A stretch of 5,112 nucleotides of DNA, from positions 1 to 5,112 of the forward strand of contig DKXC01000120.1 of the NCBI GenBank assembly GCA_002492045.1, written 5' to 3'. A program made the position numbers and the translations under genes. This DNA comes from Micrococcaceae bacterium UBA7136. Lineage in GTDB: Bacteria; Actinomycetota; Actinomycetes; Actinomycetales; Micrococcaceae. Positions 4,873 to 5,112 of the stretch are shown one piece after another. How positions within the stretch are numbered: the first letter of the stretch is position 1; each line of letters starts with the position of its first letter. The notes below the pieces were generated by a model. The model made no database searches. It was given only the letters and a program-made list of their open reading frames with translations, and was not told the DNA's origin.

Positions 4873-5112
4873 TTAGATACTGACCTCGTAGAGGGAGGAA
4901 CGCTGGCCCCGGCGCAAGAGGCGCTTGGTGGCCGGGTCAAAGAAGATCAGCCAGAAAGCATAAACTAGGCTAATAACCACCGCAATCAGCCGCCCCATAT
5001 TCTGGTCAAAGTTCTCTAGGTAGGGCGAGACCTGCAACTGGTCTGAGACCGCGTACATCATAAAGAAGAGAGTGGTTAGGAAGTAGAAGTCCAGTTGCCA
5101 GTCAGTGCGGAT
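4873..5112 (-). CDS. Small membrane protein of unknown function, 5' end beyond the window
   Basis: The last 79 codons of a leftward gene are visible, and the frame is open to the right edge. ATG-ATG codons at 5056-5061 fall inside a hydrophobic helix, so they are unlikely to be the start. Two membrane segments can be seen: about residues 8-22 of the visible part (DFYFLTTLFFMMYAV) and 42-58 (LIAVVISLVYAFWLIFF), joined by a hydrophilic loop of about 20 residues with SPYLENFDQ. A basic tail follows (TKRLLRRGQRSS), so the C-terminus is probably cytoplasmic by the positive-inside rule. The protein ends ahead of the tRNA promoter with no clear terminator in between. I do not recognise the family. 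The pattern of a last helix followed by a basic tail resembles small integral-membrane DUF families such as DUF2569, but I cannot support that assignment. Confidence 0.7.
   Translation of the reverse strand: MRTDWQLDFYFLTTLFFMMYAVSDQLQVSPYLENFDQNMGRLIAVVISLVYAFWLIFFDPATKRLLRRGQRSSLYEVSI

Overview
The window looks like an ordinary chromosomal housekeeping segment from a moderately GC-rich actinobacterium. The EttA and Ssb sequences, and the neighbourhood of a TesB-type thioesterase, a SsbB-like protein and EttA, fit the Micrococcaceae. A relative of Rothia is my best guess from remembered sequences and has not been verified. No phage, transposon, CRISPR array or toxin/defence module is visible, and no intergenic stretch exceeds 300 bases without a gene.

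Left part (1-1375): a conserved hypothetical gene runs leftward off the edge, and acyl-CoA thioesterase II (tesB) is read rightward from the same 75-bp divergent intergenic region. tesB converges on ettA, and the roughly 100-bp gap between them holds a 16-bp-stem hairpin that probably terminates transcription from both sides.

Middle part (1376-3607): leftward-reading ssb and ettA sit 39 bp apart and probably form one transcript. Ssb is a short-tailed paralogue with a Gln-rich tail and no acidic tip. EttA is the ribosome-associated ABC-F ATPase that couples translation to energy state. A perfect DnaA-box 9-mer lies about 85 bp upstream of ssb.

Right part (3608-5112), also leftward: a probable Tat-exported lipoprotein of the penicillin-binding-protein/class A beta-lactamase fold; a tRNA-Arg(UCU) with its own promoter and rho-independent terminator; and the 3' end of an unidentified small membrane protein entering from the right edge. 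The tRNA terminator separates the lipoprotein gene from the tRNA.

The genes do not form one pathway. The functional links that can be argued are the ssb-ettA pair and the shared promoter region of tesB and the hypothetical gene. I found no convincing undescribed system. The best leads are the DnaA box before ssb, the tail of this Ssb, the non-lactamase-like active site of the lipoprotein, and a C31-U39 mismatch in the tRNA anticodon stem.
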